Below, piece by piece: positions 1-6,843 of a DNA stretch of 8,019 nucleotides. The stretch covers positions 1 to 8,019 of the forward strand of contig JAMPXL010000035.1 in NCBI GenBank assembly GCA_023701165.1. Reading direction: 5' to 3'. The notes beneath the pieces were generated by a model. That model had not been told where the DNA came from, did not search any database, and was given only the letters and a program-made list of their open reading frames with translations. Within the stretch, counting starts at the first letter, position 1; each line of letters starts with the position of its first letter. The stretch comes from Geothrix sp. (GTDB lineage Bacteria > Acidobacteriota > Holophagae > Holophagales > Holophagaceae). Position numbers and translations under genes: made by a program.

Positions 1-108
1 CTCGTGGCCCGGGTCCGGGCCGGCCGCGACCTGCGCCTGAAGCACGATCCCGACCTGGCGGAAAAGCTTGCCAAGGAAGCCGGATGCACCCTCTCCTGGA
101 CCTATTGA
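1..108 (+). CDS. C-terminal end of an unidentified gene (5' truncated by window)
   Basis: An open frame enters at base 1 and ends at a TGA at 106-108, giving 35 residues that finish with GCTLSWTY. The segment is rich in Arg, Lys, Asp and Glu, including a helical-looking stretch (DPDLAEKLAKEAG), as expected for the end of a soluble protein. I do not recognise the family. It lies 28 bases upstream of the next gene on the same strand, so the two may be co-transcribed. That this frame is coding is inferred from its composition and from the fit with the start chosen for the next gene. Confidence 0.5.
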   Translation, partial: LVARVRAGRDLRLKHDPDLAEKLAKEAGCTLSWTY

Positions 109-136
109 CGCCTGGCCTTCCGGGCGCGGAGCCCTC

Positions 137-856
137 GTGATCCCCCTCCCCCTCCTTCCCGGCTTCAGCCGATGGGGCGCCCACCTGGAGGCGCTGCTGG
201 CGCGGCCCGAGGCCCTGTGGATCCACGGCCCTGCGGGATCGGGGGTGTCCACCCTGGCGGCGGAGCTGGCCCGGCGCCGGGGCGTTTCCTGGACCGAGGC
301 CGATGGCCCGGAGGAAGGCGCCGCATGGTTGGCCGCCCACCCGGGCGGCGTGGTGGCGGCCCGGGGCCCCGCCCCGGGAACCTTCGCCTGCCTGGCCCTC
401 CGCCTTCCGGACCTGGAGGAGGATCCGGCCTGCATTCCGGAGCTGTTGGCCGCCATGGCCGGAGAGGAGGACCTTCCGGCCCCCTGGCCCCCCGCCCTGG
501 CGGCCCTGCCCTGCCCCGGCAACCTGCGGGAGCTGCGCAACCGACTGCTGCGCTGGAAGCTGCTGGGCCAGCTGCCGGGGCCCGAGCCCGGCGGTCCCCC
601 CCGGTTCGAAGCCGAGGACCTGGCCTCCAACCTGCACGAGCTGGAGCGGTTCCTCCTGCACCGGGCCCTGCGCCGGGCCTATGGCAACCGGGTGGAGGCC
701 GCCGTCCGCCTGGGCGTCAGCCGCCGCCAGCTCTACCTGCTCATCCGCCGCCACGGGGACCCCGTCCGGGGCGAGTCCGGCGCCGGGGATCTGCCCCACC
801 GGATGCGGAAGCGGCAACCAGCGCAAAACTCCAGTCCGGAGCCCGGGTCCCGATAA
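137..856 (+). CDS. Degenerate sigma-54 activator-like protein with Fis-type HTH
   Basis: This 239-residue protein looks like an NtrC-family enhancer-binding protein that has lost its core. GTG at 137 is chosen as start because GGAG lies 5 bases upstream and because it avoids the overlap with the preceding gene that a TTG at 68 would create. Visible landmarks: a P-loop-like GPAGSGVST at residues 31-39 with Val at the usual Lys position; a short GGVVAARG stretch (70-77) where a Walker B segment with Asp-Glu would be expected; RLPDLEED...IPELL (89-104), resembling the LPPLRER..DIP.L region of AAA+ activators; PGNLRELRN (127-135), the equivalent of the sensor II WPGNVRELEN motif; and a C-terminal HTH around ELERF...GNR...RRQLYLLIRRHG (168-207). 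No GAFTGA loop and no receiver domain are present. A complete activator is usually well over 300 residues. From this I infer no ATP hydrolysis and no contact with sigma-54, but probable DNA binding or pairing with another activator. The Arg/Pro-rich tail (208-239) looks disordered. That it is a gene is fairly sure; its role is unknown. Confidence 0.72.
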   Translation: MIPLPLLPGFSRWGAHLEALLARPEALWIHGPAGSGVSTLAAELARRRGVSWTEADGPEEGAAWLAAHPGGVVAARGPAPGTFACLALRLPDLEEDPACIPELLAAMAGEEDLPAPWPPALAALPCPGNLRELRNRLLRWKLLGQLPGPEPGGPPRFEAEDLASNLHELERFLLHRALRRAYGNRVEAAVRLGVSRRQLYLLIRRHGDPVRGESGAGDLPHRMRKRQPAQNSSPEPGSR

Positions 857-882
857 CGGGAATGCGGCCACGCTGGCCGCAT
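848..882 (+). promoter_or_regulatory. Two abutting hairpins before the response-regulator RBS
   Basis: Bases 848-861 form a 5-bp stem (TCCCG/CGGGA) with loop ATAA, and this loop contains the stop codon of the preceding gene (854-856). Starting at the very next base, 862-882 is a perfect 9-bp inverted repeat (ATGCGGCCA / TGGCCGCAT) with a 3-base CGC loop. The GGAAG ribosome-binding site of the next gene begins at 883. No U-tract follows, so this is not a normal intrinsic terminator. It could control coupling of translation between the two genes, act as a processing site, or be an operator for a dimeric regulator. The symmetry is seen directly; the function is inference. Confidence 0.5.
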
Positions 883-894
883 GGAAGCTCAGCT

Positions 895-2418
895 ATGGCG
901 ACTCCCCTTCGGGTGCTGGTGGTGGACGACGATCCCGGGATGCGGGATGGCATGGCCTTGAGCCTGAAACGCTCGGGCTTCTTCGCGGAGCAGGCCCGGG
1001 GCGGCGAAGAGGCCCTGCGCATGATCCGGCCCGGCGCCTACGATGCCGTGGTGACCGACCTGCGCATGCCCGGCATGGACGGCCTGCAGCTGACGGCCCG
1101 CCTGAAGGCCGTGGACCCCACCCTGCCCGTGCTGCTCATCACCGCCTTCGGCAGCCTGGAGACGGCCCGCGAGGCCATGCGCCTGGGGGCCTTCGACTTC
1201 CTTTCCAAGCCCTTCAGCCCCGAGGAGCTCAGCTCCGCCCTGAACAAGGCCCTGAAATCCGAGGGCCACCTCAAGGCCGAGGAGCCCGCCGAAGCCCCCG
1301 TGATCCTCACGCAGGACCCGGCCCTGGGCGAGACCCTGGCCCTGGCCCGCCGCGCCGCGGACAGCCGCGCCACCATCCTCATCCAGGCCGAGAGCGGCAC
1401 CGGCAAGGAGCTGCTGGCCAAGCTCATCCACGGTTCCAGCCCCCGCCGCAGCGGCCCCTTCGTGGCCATCAACTGCGCCGCCATCCCCGAGAACCTGCTG
1501 GAATCCGAGCTGTTCGGCTACGAGAAGGGCGCGTTCACCGGCGCCACCGGCATGAAGCAGGGCCGCTTCGAGCAGGCCGACGGCGGCACCCTGGTGCTGG
1601 ACGAAGTGGGCGAGCTGCCCCTGGGCCTCCAGGGCAAGCTGCTCCGCGTCCTCCAGGAGCGCACGGTGGACCGCCTGGGCGGCACCCGCCCCATCCCCGT
1701 GGACGTGCGCCTCATCGCCCTCACCAACCGCGACCTCCAGGCCGAGGTAAAGGCCGGACGTTTCCGCGAGGATCTCTACTACCGCCTGAACGTGATCCCC
1801 CTGGACCTGCCGCCCCTCCGCGACCGGCCCGGCGATCTGAACCTGCTGGCCGCGCACTTCGCCGAGCGCTACGCCCGGGAGAACGACCGCACCGTGCCCG
1901 AGCTGGTGCCCAGCTTCTTCGCCGCCCTGGCCCGCCATCCCTGGGCAGGCAACATCCGCGAGCTGGAGAACGTCATCCAGCGCTGCGTCGTGCTGAGCCA
2001 GGGCCGCCGCCTCAGCCAGCAGGATCTCCACTGGCTGCTGCCCGCCGAGGCCTTCGAGGGCCTGCCCGAGGACCCTCCGGAAAGCATCCGCCTCGAAGCC
2101 TGGACGCCGCCCCCTTCCGCCGCCACCGCCCCCCGGCGCGAAGCCGCGGCCGCTCCCGCCGGCGCCGTGGTGGCCGACTCCCAGAAACCCCTCGTGGGCG
2201 TGGCCCTGGGCACGCCCGTGGTGCTGCCTCTGGGCCTGAGCCTGCCGGAACTCGAACGCTTCTGGCTGCTCTCCACCCTCAGCGCCCTCAAGGGCAACCG
2301 CACCCACTGCGCCGAGCAGCTCGACATCGCCCTCCGCACCGTGCGCAACAAGATCAACGAGTACAAGGCCGATGGGTTCGCCATCCCGCCGAGTCAGCGA
2401 GGACGCGACGACGAGTGA
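895..2418 (+). CDS. NtrC-class sigma-54-dependent response regulator
   Basis: This 507-residue protein has the full three-domain layout. The receiver domain (about 5-118) carries the acidic pocket D11-D13, phospho-acceptor D55, T83 and K105. The AAA+ domain (about 135-375) has Walker A ESGTGKE (166-172), GAFTGA (212-217) for sigma-54 contact, Walker B LVLDE with D236 and E237, and sensor II GNIREL with R355. A Pro/Ala-rich linker (about 383-445) leads to a Fis-type HTH (about 450-492). ATG at 895 is chosen: GGAAG lies 7 bases upstream and the receiver begins at once. An in-frame ATG at 862 would add 11 residues but sits inside a hairpin. When phosphorylated, such proteins form rings that hydrolyse ATP to open sigma-54 promoters. 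The HTH signature [10 protein letters not shown]...[10 protein letters not shown] resembles FlbD/FlgR-like flagellar regulators, so control of motility is possible but unproven. No histidine kinase is visible nearby. The overall assignment is very secure; the regulon is unknown. Confidence 0.95.
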   Translation: MATPLRVLVVDDDPGMRDGMALSLKRSGFFAEQARGGEEALRMIRPGAYDAVVTDLRMPGMDGLQLTARLKAVDPTLPVLLITAFGSLETAREAMRLGAFDFLSKPFSPEELSSALNKALKSEGHLKAEEPAEAPVILTQDPALGETLALARRAADSRATILIQAESGTGKELLAKLIHGSSPRRSGPFVAINCAAIPENLLESELFGYEKGAFTGATGMKQGRFEQADGGTLVLDEVGELPLGLQGKLLRVLQERTVDRLGGTRPIPVDVRLIALTNRDLQAEVKAGRFREDLYYRLNVIPLDLPPLRDRPGDLNLLAAHFAERYARENDRTVPELVPSFFAALARHPWAGNIRELENVIQRCVVLSQGRRLSQQDLHWLLPAEAFEGLPEDPPESIRLEAWTPPPSAATAPRREAAAAPAGAVVADSQKPLVGVALGTPVVLPLGLSLPELERFWLLSTLSALKGNRTHCAEQLDIALRTVRNKINEYKADGFAIPPSQRGRDDE

Positions 2419-2447
2419 AACCTGGCGGTTCCACTCGGGAATGAACC

Positions 2448-3404
2448 CTACGGTTTTGCGGGCTCTCCGGCCTTGGCCCGCAGCCAGGGCGGCACGGTGG
2501 TGGCGCCGGTTTCGTGGCGGTAGAAGGCGGCGGTGATCTCCGCGCCCAGCAAGAGGATGGCGCAGCTGTAGTAGAGGAAGGTCAGGCCGGCCACCATGCC
2601 CAGCAGGGAGCCGTACATGATGCCCCAGGTCATGGTGTGCCGCAGGTAGACGCCGAAGCCCCACTTGGCCAGCCACCACAGCGCTGTGGCCACGCCCGCG
2701 CCCAGGAAAGCGTGGCGGAACTTCACGTGCAGGCGGGGCAGGTGCTGCAGCACCATGGTCATCAGCACCAGGCCCAGCAGGGGGCCCAGGTAGGGCAGCA
2801 GCGCCCCCGGCTTCCCGGGCCGGAACTTCCAGAGGGCCCCGCCCAGGAGCAGGGTGAGGAGGATCACCATGGTGAGCAGGCCCCCCACCAGGAAGGCCAC
2901 CTGGCGCAGCAGGTGGTTCTTGCGGGTCTGCCGGTGCTTCTTGATGCGCAGGCCGAAGACGTGGGCCAGGCTCGTGTCCAGCTGGCTGATGCCCCAGTAG
3001 CTGCCGAAGAGCAGCACGATCCAGGACAGCCCCATGCCGCCGATCCGCTGGCTGTTGGCCAGGGCATCGACCACGAACTCTTTGGGCAGGTAGGGCACGA
3101 TTTCCTGCAGAGTCTTCAGGGTGGCAGGCCCGTAGGCCCGGCTGCCCAGGATGGCGCCCAGCAGCTTGAAGAGCAGCGTGGACAGCGGCACCAGGCTCAC
3201 GATGAGCCAGAAGCTGAGGCCCGCAGCGTAGCTCAGGCAATCATCCTTCTGGTACTTGCCGAGCACCTCCACCGTGAAGGCCCCGGCCCGCCCCAGGGGC
3301 GGCACCGCCCGGGCGATCTCGTGCCACAGGGCCGCCAGGGCCGCCCAGATCCGCGCCCATCCTGCCTTGAGCGTGACCCAGTGACCCAGGACCCTCTCGA
3401 CCAC
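2448..3404 (-). CDS. YihY/BrkB-family inner-membrane protein
   Basis: The product has 318 residues and begins with GTG, supported by a strong purine-rich ribosome-binding site. An amphipathic N-terminal stretch of about 55 residues is followed by roughly six hydrophobic segments (about 58-88, 123-143, 168-192, 203-222, 232-255 and 262-295). Family hallmarks are the YAAGLSFWLIVSLVPL-type first helix and the last helix with YGSLLGMVAGLTFLYYSC and LLLGAEITAAF. The C-terminus is short and basic. The family was once linked to ribonuclease BN and to serum resistance (BrkB), but RNase BN was later assigned to a different gene, so the molecular function is best called unknown; a transport or envelope role is usually assumed. 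The gene lies 16 bases after the 66-residue membrane protein gene and is probably in one operon with it. Its stop is 29 bases from the stop of the convergent response-regulator gene, and I see no clear terminator between them. Confidence 0.93.
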   Translation of the reverse strand: MVERVLGHWVTLKAGWARIWAALAALWHEIARAVPPLGRAGAFTVEVLGKYQKDDCLSYAAGLSFWLIVSLVPLSTLLFKLLGAILGSRAYGPATLKTLQEIVPYLPKEFVVDALANSQRIGGMGLSWIVLLFGSYWGISQLDTSLAHVFGLRIKKHRQTRKNHLLRQVAFLVGGLLTMVILLTLLLGGALWKFRPGKPGALLPYLGPLLGLVLMTMVLQHLPRLHVKFRHAFLGAGVATALWWLAKWGFGVYLRHTMTWGIMYGSLLGMVAGLTFLYYSCAILLLGAEITAAFYRHETGATTVPPWLRAKAGEPAKP

Positions 3405-3406
3405 AG

Positions 3407-3417
3407 CCCCTCCCTCC
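3407..3417 (-). promoter_or_regulatory. Ribosome-binding site for the YihY/BrkB gene
   Basis: Read on the - strand, this run is GGAGGGAGGGG and contains two overlapping GGAGG cores, 8 and 4 bases from the GTG start at 3404. It fills most of the 16-base gap after the upstream gene. It supports GTG as the true start and suggests efficient translation independent of the upstream cistron. Confidence 0.75.
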
Positions 3418-3420
3418 GGG

Positions 3421-3621
3421 TCAGAAGCGGACAGGGTGCCGGGGCAGCAGGTACATCAACCAGGCCAGGGCCAGGCCGATGCCGATGAGCCCAGCCACAT
3501 GCTTCAGGATCGAGGCCCGCGTCCGTTCCGGCCGGGTGGTCGGGTGCAGCAGGCCCAGCACCAGGGCGATGCCCAGGCCCATGACCAGGAAGTGGATGAC
3601 ATGGCTGGCGAGAAAGCGCAT
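3421..3621 (-). CDS. Small two-helix membrane protein of unknown function
   Basis: The product is a 66-residue hydrophobic protein with two predicted membrane helices (about 7-25 and 42-60). A polar loop between them contains a cluster of basic residues (TTRPERTRASILKH), and the tail ends RHPVRF. The positive loop would favour a hairpin with the loop on the cytoplasmic side. ATG at 3621 is the only upstream start available, since an in-frame TGA lies five codons earlier. No Shine-Dalgarno sequence precedes it: the bases directly upstream are pyrimidine-rich (CCCTCTCCCC). It may therefore be translated from a leaderless or SD-independent transcript. Its stop is 16 bases from the start of the YihY/BrkB gene, so the two are probably co-transcribed and may act together in the inner membrane. 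I do not recognise a family. The long frames on the opposite strand here are Gln/His/Pro-rich and look like shadows. Confidence 0.65.
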   Translation of the reverse strand: MRFLASHVIHFLVMGLGIALVLGLLHPTTRPERTRASILKHVAGLIGIGLALAWLMYLLPRHPVRF

Positions 3622-3764
3622 GGGGAGAGGGTATCAGAGATCCCCGGCCCGGCATGGGCCCCCAAAAGCCATGGATTTCTTGACTTCGGGATCAAAAAGG
3701 TGACATTTGAAAGTGATTCATCCCCCGATAAAGACCTACTCGAGGTCATCATCAAGGAGATAAA
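3622..3764. other. Divergent AT-enriched intergenic region
   Basis: This 143-base stretch separates the leftward membrane-protein pair from the rightward lipoprotein gene and must hold promoters for both. From about 3665 on it is only about 40% GC by hand count, far below its surroundings. On the + strand TTGACT at 3680-3685 resembles a -35 box, but no good -10 lies at the expected spacing; GATAAA at 3727-3732 matches a -10 box in four of six positions but is too far from it. The run AAGGAGA (3754-3760) is the lipoprotein ribosome-binding site. I see no convincing terminator or long inverted repeat. A short frame (VTFESDSSPDKDLLEVIIKEIK, from a GTG at 3700) ends in an ATGA overlap with the lipoprotein start. 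Confidence 0.5.
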
Positions 3765-4379
3765 ATGAGACGTAATATGAGTGTTTTGACGTTTATTTTG
3801 GCACTTCTAATGGCCGCCTTCGTGGTGGCATGCGGAGGGGCGGACACCTCCACCGGCACACCAACAATGCCAAGCAGTCCAGCGGAAACGTATGAATACT
3901 GGAGAGGCGATATTCCAAACTCCTATTATGTGATGAATATTTATGGAGAAAGGGCCCGCAAGGTGACGGGGAAGCCCTGGATGGTCTTGAAACGCGACAG
4001 GATCTCGCTTCAGATCATCGATTGCGAATTCGGGCTCAGCGAGGTCACCCAAGTCGCGGTCGCAAACCCCAGCAATTTCGCGGCTCCGCCTGAACCCACC
4101 CTGGCCGCGACATCGCTCGATTTCTACAGTAAGCTGCAGCTCGACACCACCAAGCCGGTCACGCTGAACGTAGGATGGGGAACCAAGGCCACCCTCGTGA
4201 ACGGCGTCCAGACCTTCTCCTTCAAGGATGGCTCCTCGCCTGGCGGCGTGGGCTACAACGAAAGCTGGTCCTTCTCCTACCTGTCCCTGACCATGTCGGG
4301 CGACGTCAAGAACATCGATAACACCTATTATTTGGGCATTGACTCGGACAGCAAGGCCTTCAGCTTGATGAAGCTTTAG
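3765..4379 (+). CDS. Predicted lipoprotein of unknown function
   Basis: This 204-residue protein has a lipoprotein signal: basic MRRN, a hydrophobic core (about residues 6-19), then lipobox VVAC with the lipidated Cys at position 23. Gly at +2 and +3 means there is no Asp retention signal, so outer-membrane targeting is plausible in a Gram-negative cell. A Thr/Ser/Pro/Gly-rich linker (about 26-40) leads to a mature domain rich in Tyr, Trp, Thr and alternating hydrophobic residues, suggesting beta structure (for example VTLNVGWGTKATLV and ESWSFSYLSLTMSG). Besides the lipidated residue there is one further Cys, C87. The start is supported by GGAG 5 bases before ATG; a second ATG four codons later is too far from it. 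Codon use in the first third is AT-leaning (ATA, TTA-type and TAT codons), unlike neighbouring genes, while the second half is closer to the host. This suggests horizontal acquisition or weak expression constraint. It is convergent with lon. I do not recognise a family and assign no function. Confidence 0.82.
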   Translation: MRRNMSVLTFILALLMAAFVVACGGADTSTGTPTMPSSPAETYEYWRGDIPNSYYVMNIYGERARKVTGKPWMVLKRDRISLQIIDCEFGLSEVTQVAVANPSNFAAPPEPTLAATSLDFYSKLQLDTTKPVTLNVGWGTKATLVNGVQTFSFKDGSSPGGVGYNESWSFSYLSLTMSGDVKNIDNTYYLGIDSDSKAFSLMKL

Positions 4380-4403
4380 TCCTGCGTTGGGGGTCCTTCC
4401 CGC

Positions 4404-6827
4404 CTACTGCGCCCTGGCCCCGCTTTCGCGGGCCGGGGCGGGGCTGGTGGCCGGAGCGCCTTCGGCCTGGATGGGCTGGGGGGTGCGGGTGAGGGCCAGC
4501 TGGATGACCTCGTCCATGTGGCTCACGAGGTGGATGCTGAGCTGTTCGCGGACCTCGGCGGGAATCTCTTCGAGGTGCCGCGCGTTCTCGCTGGGGATGA
4601 GCACGGCCGTGCGGCCCTGGCGGTGGGCGGCGAGGAGTTTCTCCTTCAGGCCGCCGATGGGCAGCACGCGGCCCCGAAGGGTCAGTTCGCCGGTCATGGC
4701 CATGTCCGCCCGGGCGGGGATGCCCGTCAGCACGGAGATCAGCGCCGTGGCCAGGGTGATGCCGGCGCTGGGGCCGTCCTTGGGGATGGCGCCTTCCGGC
4801 ACGTGGACGTGCAGGTCCACCGTGTCGAGGAAGTCCCGCTTCAGGCCCAGGCGCTCGGCCCGGGCGCGCACGTAGCTGAGGGCCAGGTTGGCGCTCTCCT
4901 GCATGACCTCGCCCAGCTTGCCCGTGAGCTTGAGGTTGCCCTTCCCTGGGAGCACCGCGGCTTCGATGGTGAGCAGGTCGCCGCCCGTGGGCGTCCAGGC
5001 CAGGCCGTTCACGAGACCCGGCGGGGCCGTGTCTTCCGCCCGGGTCTCCAGGAACTTCTCGGGCCCCAGCAGCTTCGGCACGCGGTCGGCCGTGATGAGG
5101 GGATCGAAGGCTTCGCCCCGTTCGGGCTGGAGCGTGTGCCGGGCCAGTTTGCGGAGGATGTTGGCGATCTCGCGCTCCAGCTGGCGCACGCCCGCCTCAC
5201 GGGTGTAAGCCTGCACCAGCTTCTCCAGGGCGGCGGACTCGAAGCGCACGTCCATGCCCTTCATGCCGTGGCCTTCGAGGGCGCGGGGAAGCAGGTGCTG
5301 CCCTGCGATGGCCAGCTTCTCCTTGGTGGTGTAGCCGCTGAGTTCCAGCACCTCCAGGCGGTCCTCCAGGGGCTCGGGAATCTGATGGCGCATGTTGGCG
5401 GTGGCCAGGAAGAGCACCTGGCTGAGGTCGAAGCCCACGTCCAGGTAGTGGTCCTGGAAGGTGGCGTTCTGCTCGGGGTCCAGCACCTCCAGCAGGGCGC
5501 TGCTGGGATCGCCCCGGAAATCCGAGGCCATCTTGTCGATCTCGTCCAGCAGCATGAGGGGGTTGCGGACCTTCGCCTTCTTCATCAGCGAGATGATGCG
5601 GCCGGGCATGGAGCCGATGTAGGTGCGCCGGTGGCCGCGGATCTCCGCCTCGTCGCGCACACCGCCCAGGGAGAGCCGCACGAAGGGCCGGTTCAGGGCC
5701 CGGGCGATGCTGCGGGCCAGCGAGGTCTTGCCCACGCCGGGGGGGCCCACCAGGCAGAGGATGGGGCCGCGGAGGGGCGGACGGGCGCCTTCTTCCCCGC
5801 CCTCCCCCTGCCTCAGCCGCGCCATGACGGCGAGGTGCTCCAGGATGCGGGCCTTGACCTTGTCGAGGCCGGAGTGGTCCTCGTCCAGCACGCGCTCGGC
5901 CTCCGCGAGGTCCAGGCGCTCCCCGGCCATGGCCTGCCAGGGCAGGGCCAGCAGCCAGTCCAGGTAGGTGCGGCTGACGGTGGCCTCGGCGCTCTGGGGC
6001 GGCATGGCCTCCAGGCGCTCCAGCTCCTCCAGGGCCTTCGCCCTGGCCTCGGCGCTCATGCCTGCAGCCTCGATCTGGTCCTTGAGGCGGGCGGATTCGT
6101 CCTTCTCCTCCTTCTTGCCCAGTTCCTGCTGGATGACGCGCATCTTCTCGTTCAGGACGTACTGCTTGTGGTCCTGGTCCAGCCGCTGGCGGGTCTTCTC
6201 ATCCAGGGTGCGGTCCACTTCGGAGCGCGCCGCATCCAGCTCCAGCAGGCGCATGAGGGACTCCAGGCGCGAGCCGATCTCCAGCTGCTCGAGGATCTCC
6301 TGTTTCTGCTTCACCTCGGCGGGCACGAGCCCGGCCACGGTATCGATGGCCTTGCCCAGGGGCAGCTCGCGGATCTGGTCCATGCTCAGGAGCCGCGAGG
6401 CATCGGGATTGCGGCCCAGGAAGGCCTCCACGGCCTGGTGGAAGGGCTGGAGGGACTCGCCCGCCGTGTGGGTGGGCTCGGCCAGCAGGTAGGCTTCGGC
6501 CTGGATGACCTCGCCGCTGTCGTCGTAGCGGCAGAGGTTGACGCGGGCCACGCCCTTCACCCCCACCTTGTAGTAGTCCTTGGGCAGGGCGATGACGGAT
6601 TCCACCAGGGCCAGGGTGCCGATGGGGAAGAGGTCCTCCTGGGCCGGGGTCTCCACCTTGGAGTCCTTCTGCGTGAGCATCAGGAGGTGGTCGCCGGCCT
6701 TGATGGCCAGTTCCAGCGTGCGCACCGAGGCGGACCGGCCCACCACGAAGGGCACCCGCGCCCCGGGGAACAGCACCATGTCCCGGATGGGGATGGCCGG
6801 CAGGGTCAGCGTCTTTGGAACGGCCAA
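4404..6827 (-). CDS. lon: ATP-dependent protease Lon (S16 family)
   Basis: This 807-residue cytoplasmic AAA+ serine protease degrades misfolded and selected regulatory proteins. The N-terminal LON substrate-binding domain covers about 7-200, starting [14 protein letters not shown]; a charged coiled-coil region (about 200-275) follows. The ATPase module has Walker A GPPGVGKT (361-368), Walker B LMLLDEID (D428, E429), [13 protein letters not shown] and the LEVLDPEQN segment. The protease domain (about 600-780) has catalytic S687 in DGPSAG and K730 in GGLKEK, the usual Ser-Lys dyad. Length is slightly above the E. coli protein (784), through a Gly/Glu-rich insertion before Walker A (about 341-350) and an Ala/Pro-rich tail (about 782-807). 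The start is TTG, with GAGAGG 7 bases upstream; the next Met (17) is inside the conserved LON domain. The gene follows clpX by 16 bases and is presumably in its operon. All key residues are present, so the identification is secure. Confidence 0.98.
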   Translation of the reverse strand: MAVPKTLTLPAIPIRDMVLFPGARVPFVVGRSASVRTLELAIKAGDHLLMLTQKDSKVETPAQEDLFPIGTLALVESVIALPKDYYKVGVKGVARVNLCRYDDSGEVIQAEAYLLAEPTHTAGESLQPFHQAVEAFLGRNPDASRLLSMDQIRELPLGKAIDTVAGLVPAEVKQKQEILEQLEIGSRLESLMRLLELDAARSEVDRTLDEKTRQRLDQDHKQYVLNEKMRVIQQELGKKEEKDESARLKDQIEAAGMSAEARAKALEELERLEAMPPQSAEATVSRTYLDWLLALPWQAMAGERLDLAEAERVLDEDHSGLDKVKARILEHLAVMARLRQGEGGEEGARPPLRGPILCLVGPPGVGKTSLARSIARALNRPFVRLSLGGVRDEAEIRGHRRTYIGSMPGRIISLMKKAKVRNPLMLLDEIDKMASDFRGDPSSALLEVLDPEQNATFQDHYLDVGFDLSQVLFLATANMRHQIPEPLEDRLEVLELSGYTTKEKLAIAGQHLLPRALEGHGMKGMDVRFESAALEKLVQAYTREAGVRQLEREIANILRKLARHTLQPERGEAFDPLITADRVPKLLGPEKFLETRAEDTAPPGLVNGLAWTPTGGDLLTIEAAVLPGKGNLKLTGKLGEVMQESANLALSYVRARAERLGLKRDFLDTVDLHVHVPEGAIPKDGPSAGITLATALISVLTGIPARADMAMTGELTLRGRVLPIGGLKEKLLAAHRQGRTAVLIPSENARHLEEIPAEVREQLSIHLVSHMDEVIQLALTRTPQPIQAEGAPATSPAPARESGARAQ

Positions 6828-6843
6828 GGAATGACCTCTCGAT
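6828..6843 (-). promoter_or_regulatory. clpX-lon spacer with lon ribosome-binding site
   Basis: The 16-base spacer holds GAGAGG on the - strand (6835-6840), 7 bases from the TTG start of lon. There is no room for a terminator or separate promoter within the gap, which supports co-transcription and possible translational coupling. The TTG codon may hold Lon synthesis below that of ClpX. Confidence 0.6.

Noticed and set aside
56..72. Possible sigma-54 promoter (TGGC ... TTGCC) before the activator-like gene
   Set aside because: The GG and GC elements are separated by 11 bases instead of 10 and the site lies inside the preceding coding sequence.
68..136. TTG at 68 as start of the degenerate activator gene
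   Set aside because: It would overlap the preceding gene by 41 bases and add a Pro-rich segment with no motif; GTG at 137 has GGAG at good spacing.
172..894. Extension of the response-regulator frame upstream of 895
   Set aside because: The extension is Pro/Arg/Gly-rich shadow sequence over the preceding gene. The receiver domain starts directly after ATG 895, which has its own ribosome-binding site.
2419..2447. Bidirectional terminator between the convergent response-regulator and YihY/BrkB genes
   Set aside because: Only a 4-bp AACC/GGTT stem is visible, with no GC-rich stem followed by a T-run in either direction.
889..3240. 783-residue open frame on the - strand spanning the response regulator and part of the YihY/BrkB gene
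   Set aside because: It crosses two genes supported by clear domains and has no recognisable motif; long stop-free antisense frames are expected at this GC.
4362..4375. AGCTT/AAGCT hairpin at the end of the lipoprotein gene as a terminator
   Set aside because: The stem is only five pairs, lies inside the coding region and has no U-tract after it.
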